DNA of 26,925 bases from positions 1 through 26,925 of the forward strand of contig JAUXLW010000001.1 of NCBI GenBank assembly GCA_030623545.1, read 5' to 3'. Each line of letters opens with the position of its first letter. Within the stretch, counting starts at the first letter, position 1. The DNA comes from Acidimicrobiia bacterium (GTDB lineage Bacteria; Actinomycetota; Acidimicrobiia; Spongiisociales; SHLN01). Shown one piece after another: positions 6,400-14,281 of the stretch. The position numbers were made by a program, and so were the translations under genes. Below the pieces are notes generated by a model, which was not told where the DNA came from, ran no database searches, and was given only the letters and a program-made list of their open reading frames with translations.

Positions 6400-6609
6400 G
6401 AAGGCCGCCAGCTTACCCCCGGCGATGACCAGCTTGACCTCAGATGCCGTGCCGGTTCTGGAGTTGCCGCCACTTCGTCCACATATCCTTCACCGGGCGG
6501 TCAAGAGAGTCGGATGGCGTGGCGCTTTAGGAGACCCCGTCCGATCCAGCGTCATAGGTGAAGCATCACGCTCCGCTTTAGCATTCAGCGTCCCCGGCCA
6601 GGCAGGCGA
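6400..6609. other. Intergenic region, no gene seen
   Basis: These 210 bases separate tRNA-Gly (minus) from the small membrane protein gene (plus) and must carry both promoters. Open frames here lack coding character or family features. I see no strong hairpin or repeat. Confidence 0.5.
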
Positions 6610-6819
6610 ATGGACCTATTCGATATTCAGGCGCTCTTTCCCGAGCTGGTGTTGGCGCTGGGCGCGGCTCTCGTCGGGGGAAATGGTCTTGCCCTCTGGC
6701 AAGAGCGCCGGGGGAATCGGCCGGCCGGCGCCCCGCAACTCCGGGCCGGGCGGGCCAGGTTTCTAATGGCGGTGGGGCTGGTTATGGCAGTGTGGGGCCT
6801 GGCGACACTCATCACCTGA
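6610..6819 (+). CDS. Small two-helix membrane protein, unknown function
   Basis: A 69-residue protein with two hydrophobic segments: LFPELVLALGAALVGGNGLA (about residues 8-27) and FLMAVGLVMAVWGLATLIT (about 51-69). They are joined by a short Arg/Gly/Pro-rich loop (QERRGNRPAG), which by the positive-inside rule should be cytoplasmic. It has no recognisable enzyme domain. It ends 3 bp before the earliest start of the LppM-like gene and is probably co-transcribed with it, perhaps as a membrane partner. Evidence for coding is the frame, the hydrophobicity pattern and the tight spacing. Confidence 0.7.
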   Translation: MDLFDIQALFPELVLALGAALVGGNGLALWQERRGNRPAGAPQLRAGRARFLMAVGLVMAVWGLATLIT

Positions 6820-6822
6820 GCG

Positions 6823-7656
6823 GTGGACCGGTACCCTCCACAGGTGCGCAAGCTTCTTCTCGTCGTCTCGGCCCTCGCTTTCGTCCTCACGGCTTGCCGG
6901 GCAGAATCGGTAACCCGGGTGCGGATCGATCCGAGCGGTACCACAACGGTGATCTCCGAGATCGCCTTCGACGATGAGGCCCTCGCGGTGATCGGCAATA
7001 GAGGCGAAGACCCCGAAGATGTGCTCCGGGCGCTTTCCGAGATCATCGATCCTTCGGCGCTCCCGGTCGCGGGTGAAGGTTCCGACGTGGAGCAGTTTGA
7101 AAGAGACGACCTCAAGGGCGTGCGCGTGACCGTCGAAGGCCTCGACCCCACCCAGGTCACCGAGCGGGTTGCCTCGGGCAGAAGCATTCTCGACTTCGTG
7201 ACGATCGGCGTGGAAGACGGCGTTCTCCTGGTAGCGGGCCGGACTCGCGATATCCCCGCCATCGAGCGGGAGACCTTCTCGACGCTGGCCGGGGGTGACA
7301 TCTCCTCAGTTCTCGATCTCGTGCTGCAGGTGGAGGTCCCCGGCACCGTGACCGACCACAATGCCGATCGGATCGTGGACGGCAGCCTGCTCGAATGGGA
7401 TTTGTTGCCGGCCCTGACCCAGGGCAAGCGCATCAACGTCTTCGTCGAAGCCACGGTGGATCCCGATTTCCAGTTCATTGACCTGGCAGGCAAACCCTTT
7501 GCCGAGACACCACCGATCGAGTCGGAGCCAGGAATCTCGCTGTGGCCGGTAGTGCTGGCCATCGCCGTCGCCGTCCTCGTCTCAGTGTTGATCATCCGCC
7601 GAATGCAAGCCAGGTCCCGTCTGAGTGATATCGAGGGCTTCACTCCCCGTAGGTAG
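6823..7656 (+). CDS. LppM-like lipoprotein with a C-terminal membrane anchor
   Basis: A 277-residue secreted protein. The signal peptide LLLVVSALAFVLTAC ends in lipobox LTAC, so the Cys near residue 25 is lipidated. The extracytoplasmic part contains VTRVRIDPSGTTTVISEIAF near the start and a VPGTVTDHNADRIVDGSLLE motif near residue 170-190, as in the actinobacterial LppM family (Rv2171-like). A membrane helix WPVVLAIAVAVLVSVLII precedes a short basic tail. LppM is known in mycobacteria as a surface-associated factor; the biochemical role is unclear. The GTG at 6823 is the earliest start, but the GTG at 6844 would give a more compact signal peptide (MRKLLLVV) and may be the true one. Confidence 0.82.
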   Translation: MDRYPPQVRKLLLVVSALAFVLTACRAESVTRVRIDPSGTTTVISEIAFDDEALAVIGNRGEDPEDVLRALSEIIDPSALPVAGEGSDVEQFERDDLKGVRVTVEGLDPTQVTERVASGRSILDFVTIGVEDGVLLVAGRTRDIPAIERETFSTLAGGDISSVLDLVLQVEVPGTVTDHNADRIVDGSLLEWDLLPALTQGKRINVFVEATVDPDFQFIDLAGKPFAETPPIESEPGISLWPVVLAIAVAVLVSVLIIRRMQARSRLSDIEGFTPRR

Positions 7657-7670
7657 GCTCGGAGGACCCC

Positions 7671-8921
7671 ATGGACCACTCCTCCAACCTTTCCGCCGAG
7701 CGCCCCACCTTCCTCACCCACCTCGAGTGCAGCGGCACGGGGAGTCGCTACGAGCCGGACCGATTGCACAGCCTGTCCGATACCGGCCATCCCCTGCTGG
7801 CTCGCTACGACCTGGAGGCGCTGGCAGGTCAGGTCACTAAGGAAACCCTGGCAGGCCGCCCCCCGGACATGTGGCGTTATCGAGAGTTCCTTCCGGTGCG
7901 CTCAACTGCCAGCATCGTTTCCCTGGGCGAGGTGATGACTCCCATCGTCTCGATGCCTGCGGCGGCGACCCGTGTCGGGTCACGCTCTCTGCTGGTTAAG
8001 GATGAGTCACGCCTCCCAACTGCATCGTTCAAGGCTCGCGGCCTGTGTGTAGCCGTGAGCATGGCCAAAGAGCTGGGTGTGACTCGAGCGGCGCTCGCGA
8101 CCAACGGCAACGCCGGAGCTGCACTGGCGGCCTATGGGCGCCGGGCGGGCATGGAGGTCTACGTGTTCTGCCCGGCCGATACTCCTGAGGTGAGCGTGCG
8201 TGAGATCGCCATGCAGGGTGCGAAGGTGTACCGCGTCAATGGCTTGATCAATGATTGTGGCCGCATAGTCGCCGGCGGCGTCGACGAGGCGGCATGGTTC
8301 GACTTCTCGACATTGCGAGAGCCATACCGCATCGAAGGCAAGAAAACCATGGGCCTGGAGCTGGCAGAACAGCTCAATTGGAGCCTCCCCGACGTCATCT
8401 TCTATCCGACCGGTGGCGGCACCGGGATCATCGGAATGTGGAAGGCCTTCAACGAGCTGGAGGCGATGGGCTGGATCGACAGGAAGCCGAGGATGGTGGC
8501 GGTCCAGGCCGAGGGTTGTGCTCCCATCGTCAAGGCTTACCACGAGGGGGCCGATCACGCCGAGTTGTGGCCCGACGCTTCCACCGTCGCGGCAGGGATC
8601 CGGGTCCCGGCCGCCATTGGGGACTTCCTCATCCTCCGGGCAGTTCGCGAGAGCGAAGGGTTCGCAATTGCTGTGTCTGACGAGGAGATAGCCGCCGCCC
8701 AGGCCGATGCCGCCAAGCAGGACGGTCTTTTGACCAGCCCTGAGGGAGCTGCCACGCTGGCCGCCTTTGAGGCCGCGCGGGCCGACGGCCTCATAAGCAA
8801 GGACGACCGCGTGCTCTTGTTCAATTGCGGGCATGGGCTCAAATACCCGATGCCACCGTCGAATCGAGCCATCGACCACACCGGCCCGATCGACTTTGCC
8901 GAAATCACCTCGGGGCACTAG
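7671..8921 (+). CDS. thrC: Threonine synthase
   Basis: A 416-residue PLP enzyme converting O-phosphohomoserine to threonine. The PLP lysine lies in LPTASFKARG, the substrate/PLP asparagine in ATNGNAGAALAAYG, and the PLP-phosphate loop is YPTGGGTGIIGMWKAF. The N-terminal segment FLTHLECSGTGSRYEPDRLH resembles the zinc-ribbon start of many threonine synthases but keeps only one Cys, so no zinc site is expected. The C-terminal NCGHGLKYP is also typical. A clear GGAGG lies 5 bp before the ATG. Homoserine kinase, the preceding enzyme, is encoded 3 kb downstream on the same strand, with a damaged ABC gene, a glycosylase gene and a CDF gene in between. Confidence 0.94.
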   Translation: MDHSSNLSAERPTFLTHLECSGTGSRYEPDRLHSLSDTGHPLLARYDLEALAGQVTKETLAGRPPDMWRYREFLPVRSTASIVSLGEVMTPIVSMPAAATRVGSRSLLVKDESRLPTASFKARGLCVAVSMAKELGVTRAALATNGNAGAALAAYGRRAGMEVYVFCPADTPEVSVREIAMQGAKVYRVNGLINDCGRIVAGGVDEAAWFDFSTLREPYRIEGKKTMGLELAEQLNWSLPDVIFYPTGGGTGIIGMWKAFNELEAMGWIDRKPRMVAVQAEGCAPIVKAYHEGADHAELWPDASTVAAGIRVPAAIGDFLILRAVRESEGFAIAVSDEEIAAAQADAAKQDGLLTSPEGAATLAAFEAARADGLISKDDRVLLFNCGHGLKYPMPPSNRAIDHTGPIDFAEITSGH

Positions 8922-8946
8922 GTGTAACCCCCCAGATCGAGAACGG

Positions 8947-8952
8947 TAGCCT
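8947..8952 (+). promoter_or_regulatory. Candidate -10 element TAGCCT for the chimeric ABC ORF
   Basis: TAGCCT ends 8 bases before the ATG at 8961. Like other starts in the window, no Shine-Dalgarno is evident. Confidence 0.45.
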
Positions 8953-8960
8953 CGCGACGC

Positions 8961-10007
8961 ATGTGGTCAGTCCTCTCCACCGCCTGGCGCATTGTGATTC
9001 GGCGGGCTATCTCGGACCGCTTGATCTTGCTGGCTGCGGCCATCACGATCTTGGCCGCCACGATGCTCGTGGCCTCAGGCCCGATCTATGCCGATGCCGT
9101 CACGCTGAGCGCCGTTCAGCGAACCCTGGCAGACGCCGACGTCGACGAAGCCAACGTGTCCATCTCCACACGGGTGTCGGCGGCGACTTTTACTGCTACC
9201 AACAATCTGGTTAACGAACAAGTTGCGCGCTCGCTCGCGCTCACCGGTTTCAACGGGGAGCGGCGGGGCACCTCTGAGTCCTACTCGCTCCCCATCCAAC
9301 CCGGAGATGAGGTCACCAATCTCGTGGTCTTCCGCTACTTCGGACAAATTGAGGAGCACGTAACTGTCGTGGATGGGCTCTGGCCCACAGTCGGGGGAGC
9401 CCCTCACGAGGTGGCCCTGCCAGAACCCGCCGCCCTGACGCTCGGGTTGGCCGTGGACGATCAACTCGAGCTCACCAATCGACGCGACAACGACGTGCGG
9501 GTAACGGTTCGCATCAGCGGGATCTACCAGATAAACGATCCGCGCGATCCGTTCTGGTTCGGCGACGAGCTCGATCTCAGCGGCCGGTCTGAGGGGGCCT
9601 CCTTCGTCACTTTCGGGCCGCTCGTAGTCCCATTCGACACGTTCTTCCAAACGGCAACGCCCGTGAGCTCCAAATTCGACTGGCGGATATTCCCGAACCA
9701 TGAAAACCTCGCCGTCGCCGACATCCGCGACCGGGTTGAACATCGGCCCCACGAGCTCTCAGGTGGTGAACAGCAACGGGTGGGAATCGCTCGCGCCCTG
9801 GCCAACAATCCTCCATTGCTTCTGGCGGATGAGCCCACGGGTCAACTCGACTCGAGGACCGGTCGATCCATCATGAATTTGATCAAGCAACTAGTGGCAA
9901 GCGAGGGGGTCACCGCTATTGTCGCCACCCACGATTCGGCACTCATCGACCTGGCGGACCGGGTGGTCGATCTCCGCGACGGGGAGATCGCGGCCGATAC
10001 CGGCTGA
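8961..10007 (+). pseudogene. Chimeric ABC-transporter ORF: FtsX/MacB-type permease N-terminus fused to an ATPase C-terminus lacking Walker A
   Basis: One uninterrupted 348-codon frame made of two unrelated pieces. Residues 1 to about 255 are the start of a MacB/FtsX-type permease: a membrane helix LILLAAAITILAATMLVASG at 21-40, then an extracytoplasmic domain (PIYADAV...SGIYQINDPRDPFW) that stops before the remaining membrane helices. From about 258 the text is the second half of a LolD/MacB-type ATPase: ABC signature LSGGEQQRV (266-274), Walker B LLLADEPTG (286-294), D-loop, and switch His in VATHD (324). Walker A and the Q-loop are absent, so the product cannot be a normal transporter. The simplest explanation is an in-frame deletion removing the permease end and the ATPase start; a misassembly would look the same. 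The junction is near 9717-9745. Confidence 0.8.
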
Positions 10008-10024
10008 CTCCCGTCGAATAGCGA

Positions 10025-10909
10025 TCACTCCAGATCTTCGAGGGTTTTGGGAAACTCATCTTTCAGAAGTCGTGACAGCGACCTGTCGGCCAGAATCTTG
10101 CCGCCGGTCTGGCACCCGGCGCAGTAGTTCATCTCGTTGGAGGCGTAGACCACGCGCTGCACCGGAGAGCCACACACCGGACACGGCTCCCCGTACTTGC
10201 CGTGCACGGCCATCTCCGGCCGAAAAGCCGTGACCTTGTCCGGAAAGCCATCACCGACCTCGGCTATCAGCAGGTCGGTCCACTGCCCGAGGACTTCAAC
10301 CACTGCGCCGTAAAGTGCCTGCGCCTCCTCACGGGTCATCTGCCGTGTCTTCTTGAAAGGCGAGAGTTTGGCCCGGTGGAGAATCTCGTCGGAATAGGCG
10401 TTGCCGATCCCGCTGAAGTAGCGAGGGTCCGTCAGCGCCCGCTTCACAGTGTGGCTCACGGACAGCAAGCGGTCGGCAAACTCATCGGCGGTGGAGTCGA
10501 GGACTTCGAGACCGCCCCGACTGTGGTCGACCAGGCTCTCCTCGCCCTTGACCAGGTGCAACGTCGCTCGCTTCCTGGTACTGGCCTCCGTCAACAACAA
10601 GGTCCCATGGGGAAAGTCGAAGGCCGCCAGGCCAATTCTTTTCGGAATGGTGGCGCCCCGGTCCTTCCAGCGAATTCGCCCGGCCACCATCAGATGCAGC
10701 ACGAGAAACAGATCACCCTCGAGCTCGAACACAATCCGCTTGCCAAGCCGGCGCAAGCCAAGGACCCGCTTCCCCTCTGCGGCTTCGATCGGTGGGTCGT
10801 AGGAGCCGAGTAGCGAGATACCGGAGATCCGGACTCGCTCCAGCGGCTCACCAACAACGAAGCGCTCGAGGGCCTTGATGTACGTGACGGTGTCGGGAAG
10901 CTCAGGCAT
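10025..10909 (-). CDS. Fpg/Nei-family DNA glycosylase (AP lyase)
   Basis: A 294-residue base-excision-repair enzyme that removes oxidised bases and nicks the abasic site. The start is fixed by chemistry: Pro2 of MPELPDTVTYI is the Schiff-base nucleophile, so the in-frame codons up to 11086 are not part of the gene. Other landmarks are LGKRIVFEL (beta-hairpin Lys), the helix-two-turn-helix IGNAYSDEILHRAKLSP, and a zinc finger CPVCG...CAGC near the C-terminus. The MPELPD form with a YI/YV continuation marks a subgroup distinct from classical MutM (MPELPEVE), so 8-oxoguanine preference should not be assumed. It is divergent from the CDF gene, with 85 bp between the starts. Confidence 0.9.
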   Translation of the reverse strand: MPELPDTVTYIKALERFVVGEPLERVRISGISLLGSYDPPIEAAEGKRVLGLRRLGKRIVFELEGDLFLVLHLMVAGRIRWKDRGATIPKRIGLAAFDFPHGTLLLTEASTRKRATLHLVKGEESLVDHSRGGLEVLDSTADEFADRLLSVSHTVKRALTDPRYFSGIGNAYSDEILHRAKLSPFKKTRQMTREEAQALYGAVVEVLGQWTDLLIAEVGDGFPDKVTAFRPEMAVHGKYGEPCPVCGSPVQRVVYASNEMNYCAGCQTGGKILADRSLSRLLKDEFPKTLEDLE

Positions 10910-10980
10910 TTCGCGAACATTCTCGCGGGAGCCGTTCATTTTGTGTCTGGAGTGAGAGTCAGAAATCCCCCGACGACTCA

Positions 10981-10986
10981 TAGACT
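10981..10986 (+). promoter_or_regulatory. Candidate -10 element TAGACT for the CDF-thrB operon
   Basis: TAGACT ends 8 bases before the ATG at 10995; no ribosome binding site is visible between them. Confidence 0.5.
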
Positions 10987-10994
10987 CCTCATCC

Positions 10995-11906
10995 ATGGCC
11001 GGTTCGGAATCCAAGACGCTCGTCATCCTCGCCCTCTTCGCCAACATGGGAATCGCCGTGATGAAGTTCATCGCAGCGGCAATCACCGGCTCGGCAGCCC
11101 TCCTCGCAGAGGGGTATCACTCCTTAGCCGACAGCGGAAACCAACTCTTCTTGCTGCGGGGCACCGCCGTCTCTCGATACGGGCCCAGCGTCAAGCATCA
11201 GTTTGGAAGGGGCAAGGAGCTCTACTTTTGGTCTCTCATGGTGGCGGTATTCCTCTTCGTCGGAGGAGCGGTCGTGTCGTTCATCGAGGGATTGGAGCGC
11301 TTTCGCCATCCCGAAGAGACCACCAACCTGGCTCTGAGTGTCGGTGTCCTCCTCGCCGCCGGCGCCTTCGAGGTCGGCATCGCTTTCATACCGGCCCTCA
11401 GAGAGTTCAACCGGCGACGGGGAAGCCGCAAGGTCTGGCGATCACTTCGGGAGTCGAAGGACCCGGCGCTGATGGTTGTGCTCTTCGAGGACTCGGCAGC
11501 GGTCTTCGGGGTTCTCATAGCTCTCACTGGAATCCTGATCGGAGAATGGAGCGGTAACCCCCGGTGGGACGGAGGTGCCTCGATGGCGATCGGCGTTCTA
11601 CTCGCCCTGGTTGCCTTCCTGGTGGCTTACGAAGTCAAGAGCCTTCTGGTGGGTGAGAGCGCATCCCGAGAAGTTCGCTCGCAGATTCGGACCGCCGTCC
11701 TGACTCATCCCAACGTTGAAAGCATCGGCCGTCTATTGACAATGCACATGGGCCCGACCGATATCGTCGTAAACCTGGAAGTGGACTTTGAAGACGGTCT
11801 CAAGGACACCGAGGTCGAGTCCACCATCGACGACGTGGAGGAAGCAATACGGCGAGTGGCTCCTTCAGCAACCCTCATCTTCGTAGAGCCGGAGTCCCGC
11901 CGATGA
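10995..11906 (+). CDS. Cation diffusion facilitator (CDF) family metal transporter
   Basis: A 303-residue membrane protein that probably exports a divalent metal such as Zn in exchange for protons. Helix 2 contains AEGYHSLADSGNQ with the metal-binding His and Asp. The corresponding helix-5 motif reads FEDSAAVFG, with Glu-Asp where many zinc CDFs have His-x3-Asp, resembling the ZnT9-like branch, so metal choice is uncertain. A cytoplasmic C-terminal domain (HPNVESIGRLLTMHMGPTDI and following VNLEVDF) has the ferredoxin-like CDF dimerisation fold. Its stop overlaps the thrB start by ATGA, making it the first gene of a two-gene operon, an odd pairing in function. Confidence 0.9.
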   Translation: MAGSESKTLVILALFANMGIAVMKFIAAAITGSAALLAEGYHSLADSGNQLFLLRGTAVSRYGPSVKHQFGRGKELYFWSLMVAVFLFVGGAVVSFIEGLERFRHPEETTNLALSVGVLLAAGAFEVGIAFIPALREFNRRRGSRKVWRSLRESKDPALMVVLFEDSAAVFGVLIALTGILIGEWSGNPRWDGGASMAIGVLLALVAFLVAYEVKSLLVGESASREVRSQIRTAVLTHPNVESIGRLLTMHMGPTDIVVNLEVDFEDGLKDTEVESTIDDVEEAIRRVAPSATLIFVEPESRR

Positions 11907-12718
11907 GAGCCACCGCGCCGGCTTCAACCGCCAATCTTGGACCCGGATTTGACACGCTGGCCCTGGCCCTCGAGATCCGCTGCTCGGTGGCGGTCGAATC
12001 CAGCGACGAGCTCGAGGTTGCCACCCCCGATCCGGATGGATTTGTGGCCGGGGTCGCCGCCCGACTGACACAGGAGCCGTTGCGCATCTCCGTTGATAGT
12101 CAGATTCCCAGCGGCCGGGGTCTCGGCTCGAGCGCGGCGATAACCGCCGCGCTGGGAGCGGCCATCTCCCGGCTTCATGGCGAGGAGCCCGATCATGACC
12201 GGCTGTTCGAGTTGGTGGCGGAGATCGAGGGGCACCCCGACAACGCCGCGGCCACCGTCTACGGCGGTCTGGTGGCCACGGATGGCGCCCGCGCTCACCT
12301 TCTCGACCTCGACTCCGATTTGCGAGTTTTGGTCGCCGTGCCCGATGTCACCCTCCCAACCGATGAAGCGCGGAGAGCCCTGCCATCAAAGATCGATTTC
12401 GGCATCGCCGCCCGCACCGCTTCGCGAGCCATAAGGCTGATCGAAGGCCTCCGCCAGGGAAATGAGGACCTGCTGCGGTCAATCGGTCGCGACGAGCTCC
12501 ACGAGCCGTACCGAATCGAACTGCGACCGATCATCGGCGAGCTGTTGAGCGCCGCCACCGACGCCGGAGCCCTTTTCAGCGCCTTGAGCGGTGCGGGCCC
12601 TTCTGTGGTGGCGATCGTGACCAGGGCTCATGAACAGCTGGTGGCATCGGCGCTGACCGATGCAGTCGGTTCAGGAACGGTACTCAGCCCGGCTATTGCT
12701 CTCACCGGAGTGGAGTAG
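11903..12718 (+). CDS. thrB: Homoserine kinase (GHMP family)
   Basis: A 271-residue GHMP kinase phosphorylating L-homoserine, the step before threonine synthase. Motif 1 is PASTANLGPGFDTLALAL at residues 6-23, the ATP-binding motif 2 is PSGRGLGSSAA, followed by EGHPDNAAATVYGGLV, and motif 3 is SALSGAGPSVVAI near the C-terminus. The start ATG overlaps the CDF stop, so translation is likely coupled. In many actinobacteria the gene follows hom and thrC directly; here it is separated from thrC. A short hairpin follows the stop. Confidence 0.93.
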   Translation: MRATAPASTANLGPGFDTLALALEIRCSVAVESSDELEVATPDPDGFVAGVAARLTQEPLRISVDSQIPSGRGLGSSAAITAALGAAISRLHGEEPDHDRLFELVAEIEGHPDNAAATVYGGLVATDGARAHLLDLDSDLRVLVAVPDVTLPTDEARRALPSKIDFGIAARTASRAIRLIEGLRQGNEDLLRSIGRDELHEPYRIELRPIIGELLSAATDAGALFSALSGAGPSVVAIVTRAHEQLVASALTDAVGSGTVLSPAIALTGVE

Positions 12719-12725
12719 GGCTTTA

Positions 12726-12746
12726 AGGAGGCCGGGCAGCCCTCCT
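12726..12746. terminator. Hairpin between convergent thrB and lipoprotein genes
   Basis: AGGAGG (12726-12731) pairs with CCTCCT (12741-12746) around a 9-base loop. It sits in the 26-bp gap and overlaps the minus-strand stop codon, so it could act on both transcripts. It lacks a T-tract and is short, so termination strength is uncertain. Confidence 0.4.
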
Positions 12747-14241
12747 AGAGAATGCTCCACGGATTTGAAAGGGTCACCGAGCGGCATCCGTCGGGGTTGT
12801 CCACAGTGCTCGGAAGGAAGGAGCTGCCGTGGTGGGCTCCAGTCAGGGCGTTCTCGACGGTGCAATACCAGCGACCGCTTGCGCTCTGAGTAAGGATCAC
12901 GACTTCCTGACCCATGTCCATGTAGGCAACAACACCTGGGCCGGCGAGATCGGGAGTGCCTACGAAAAGCAGCGACTCATCTATGAACATGGCGTTGAGG
13001 GTGGAGTTGGGAATGTCGTAGTCGCCGACTGCCGCATAGAGGTCCCTGGCAACCAGTAACACGGCTTCCATGTTGTCGATGGTCACATCATTGGCGGTTC
13101 CGTCATTCACCCTGTTGAGCGTCCACTTGCAGGGATGAACCGCGGCAAACCATTCGCCGCCCCACGACCAGGCACCGAAATCCTCGACAAGGAGGGTCTC
13201 TCCCGAGTCGGTGTAGGTGAGCTCGAAGGTCGCATAACCCTCGTCGTTGCCGCCGGTGATCTCGAAGTCGCCGAAGGTGAGCGCCGTTGGGCTCCAATGG
13301 AACGAGCCGAGGTCGGCTGCCGTATCGGTGGCGTCACAGGAAAACAGCGCCGGCACCGCGTCGTGCAGTGAAACGTAGTCTTGAGAAGCCTCGGCGATCA
13401 TGAACTGTTTGAGGATGGCCTCGATTTCGGCCTCGTCCGCCGCCGTCAGAGGTATCGGCGCCAATGTGGTGGTCGTCGTGGTAGATCCGCCGATCCCCCC
13501 GGGCCCGAAGATGTCGGGCGACGTGGTGGTTGTCGATGCGCCGGGAGCCAGCGTGGTGGTGGTGAGATCTGGATCAATCGGGGCGCCGTCTGAGGGAGCT
13601 CCACCGTCGGCCCCGCCGTCGCCGTCAGCACCAACTTCGCCGGCAAGTGTCGTCGTGGTGATCACCAGCGGGTAGGTGAAGTCTCCTGATCCCACCTTGG
13701 CCACGACATCGCACGGATTGATGGCCATTCGCCATCCTTCCGGATCCAAAACCGCCAGCAACCCTTCTATGGGGAGGGTTCCGGCTGCATCTGTCACCTC
13801 GAACCGCCCGGAGGCAAAGTCGCCGACAACGTGGATCTCGAATTCTTCGGAGAAGACAATCTCGGTCGCCTCTGCAGCAATCCCGGCCATGGCCGCAAAC
13901 TCTTCAAAGCCACAAGTTCCGAGGAATTCACTTGATGAGGCCGAATAGACCGCATCCCAGTCCCTGGCGCCGGCCGCCTCAAAGTATCCCTTGACCAGTT
14001 CCGTAACGAAAAGCTCGGCTTCAACCCGCTGGGCCGGCGTGGTTGTTGAGGTGGACGCCGGGGTCCCTCCAAACTGAAGCAACTCGAGCAGGTCGGCTCC
14101 AGCGTCCGGCAAATTTGCAGCCGGAGCTTGGGTTACAGGGGGTGTCGCCACCGCGACAGAATCGTCGCCGCCGGAACAAGCTGCGGCGACCAGGGCGAGC
14201 CCGAGCAGCAACGAAACCAACGAACGAGTGTGACTAGACAT
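12745..14241 (-). CDS. Secreted multidomain lipoprotein with Thr-rich linkers
   Basis: A 498-residue protein of unknown function. The signal peptide LVSLLLGLALVAAAC ends in a lipobox AAAC, so it should be anchored to the outer membrane leaflet. Two similar alpha+beta units follow: one from about 75 to 190 (VTELVKGYFEAAGARDWDAV, with paired Cys GTCGF...NPCDV) and one from about 270 to 375 (EAILKQFMIAEASQDYVSLH, FSCDA...HPCKW). Both look like NTF2/SnoaL-like folds and are probably duplicated. They are joined by a Gly/Asp- and TTTT-rich linker. The last about 110 residues (MEAVLLVARDLYAAVGDYDI to WYCTVENALTG) recall the globular part of actinobacterial type IV pilins, a weak resemblance only. 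A possible ligand-binding or matrix role is speculation. Confidence 0.8.
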   Translation of the reverse strand: MSSHTRSLVSLLLGLALVAAACSGGDDSVAVATPPVTQAPAANLPDAGADLLELLQFGGTPASTSTTTPAQRVEAELFVTELVKGYFEAAGARDWDAVYSASSSEFLGTCGFEEFAAMAGIAAEATEIVFSEEFEIHVVGDFASGRFEVTDAAGTLPIEGLLAVLDPEGWRMAINPCDVVAKVGSGDFTYPLVITTTTLAGEVGADGDGGADGGAPSDGAPIDPDLTTTTLAPGASTTTTSPDIFGPGGIGGSTTTTTTLAPIPLTAADEAEIEAILKQFMIAEASQDYVSLHDAVPALFSCDATDTAADLGSFHWSPTALTFGDFEITGGNDEGYATFELTYTDSGETLLVEDFGAWSWGGEWFAAVHPCKWTLNRVNDGTANDVTIDNMEAVLLVARDLYAAVGDYDIPNSTLNAMFIDESLLFVGTPDLAGPGVVAYMDMGQEVVILTQSASGRWYCTVENALTGAHHGSSFLPSTVDNPDGCRSVTLSNPWSIL

Positions 14242-14281
14242 CGCACTGGATATCGACCCGATTTTACCGAGGCTTTAGACG

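Noticed and set aside
6627..7790. 387-codon minus-strand frame over the membrane protein and LppM-like genes
   Set aside because: Ser/Arg/Thr-rich product without domains; the plus-strand frames have signal peptides, membrane helices and family motifs.
8007..8918. 303-codon minus-strand frame opposite thrC
   Set aside because: Fully antisense to a well-supported threonine synthase; no recognisable domain.
9075..9752. 225-codon minus-strand frame opposite the chimeric ABC ORF
   Set aside because: The plus strand encodes recognisable permease and ATPase sequence; the minus product has no family features.
10910..11086. N-terminal extension of the Fpg/Nei gene to 11086
   Set aside because: Pro2 of MPELP must be next to the initiator Met for catalysis, and the extension would run into the divergent CDF gene.
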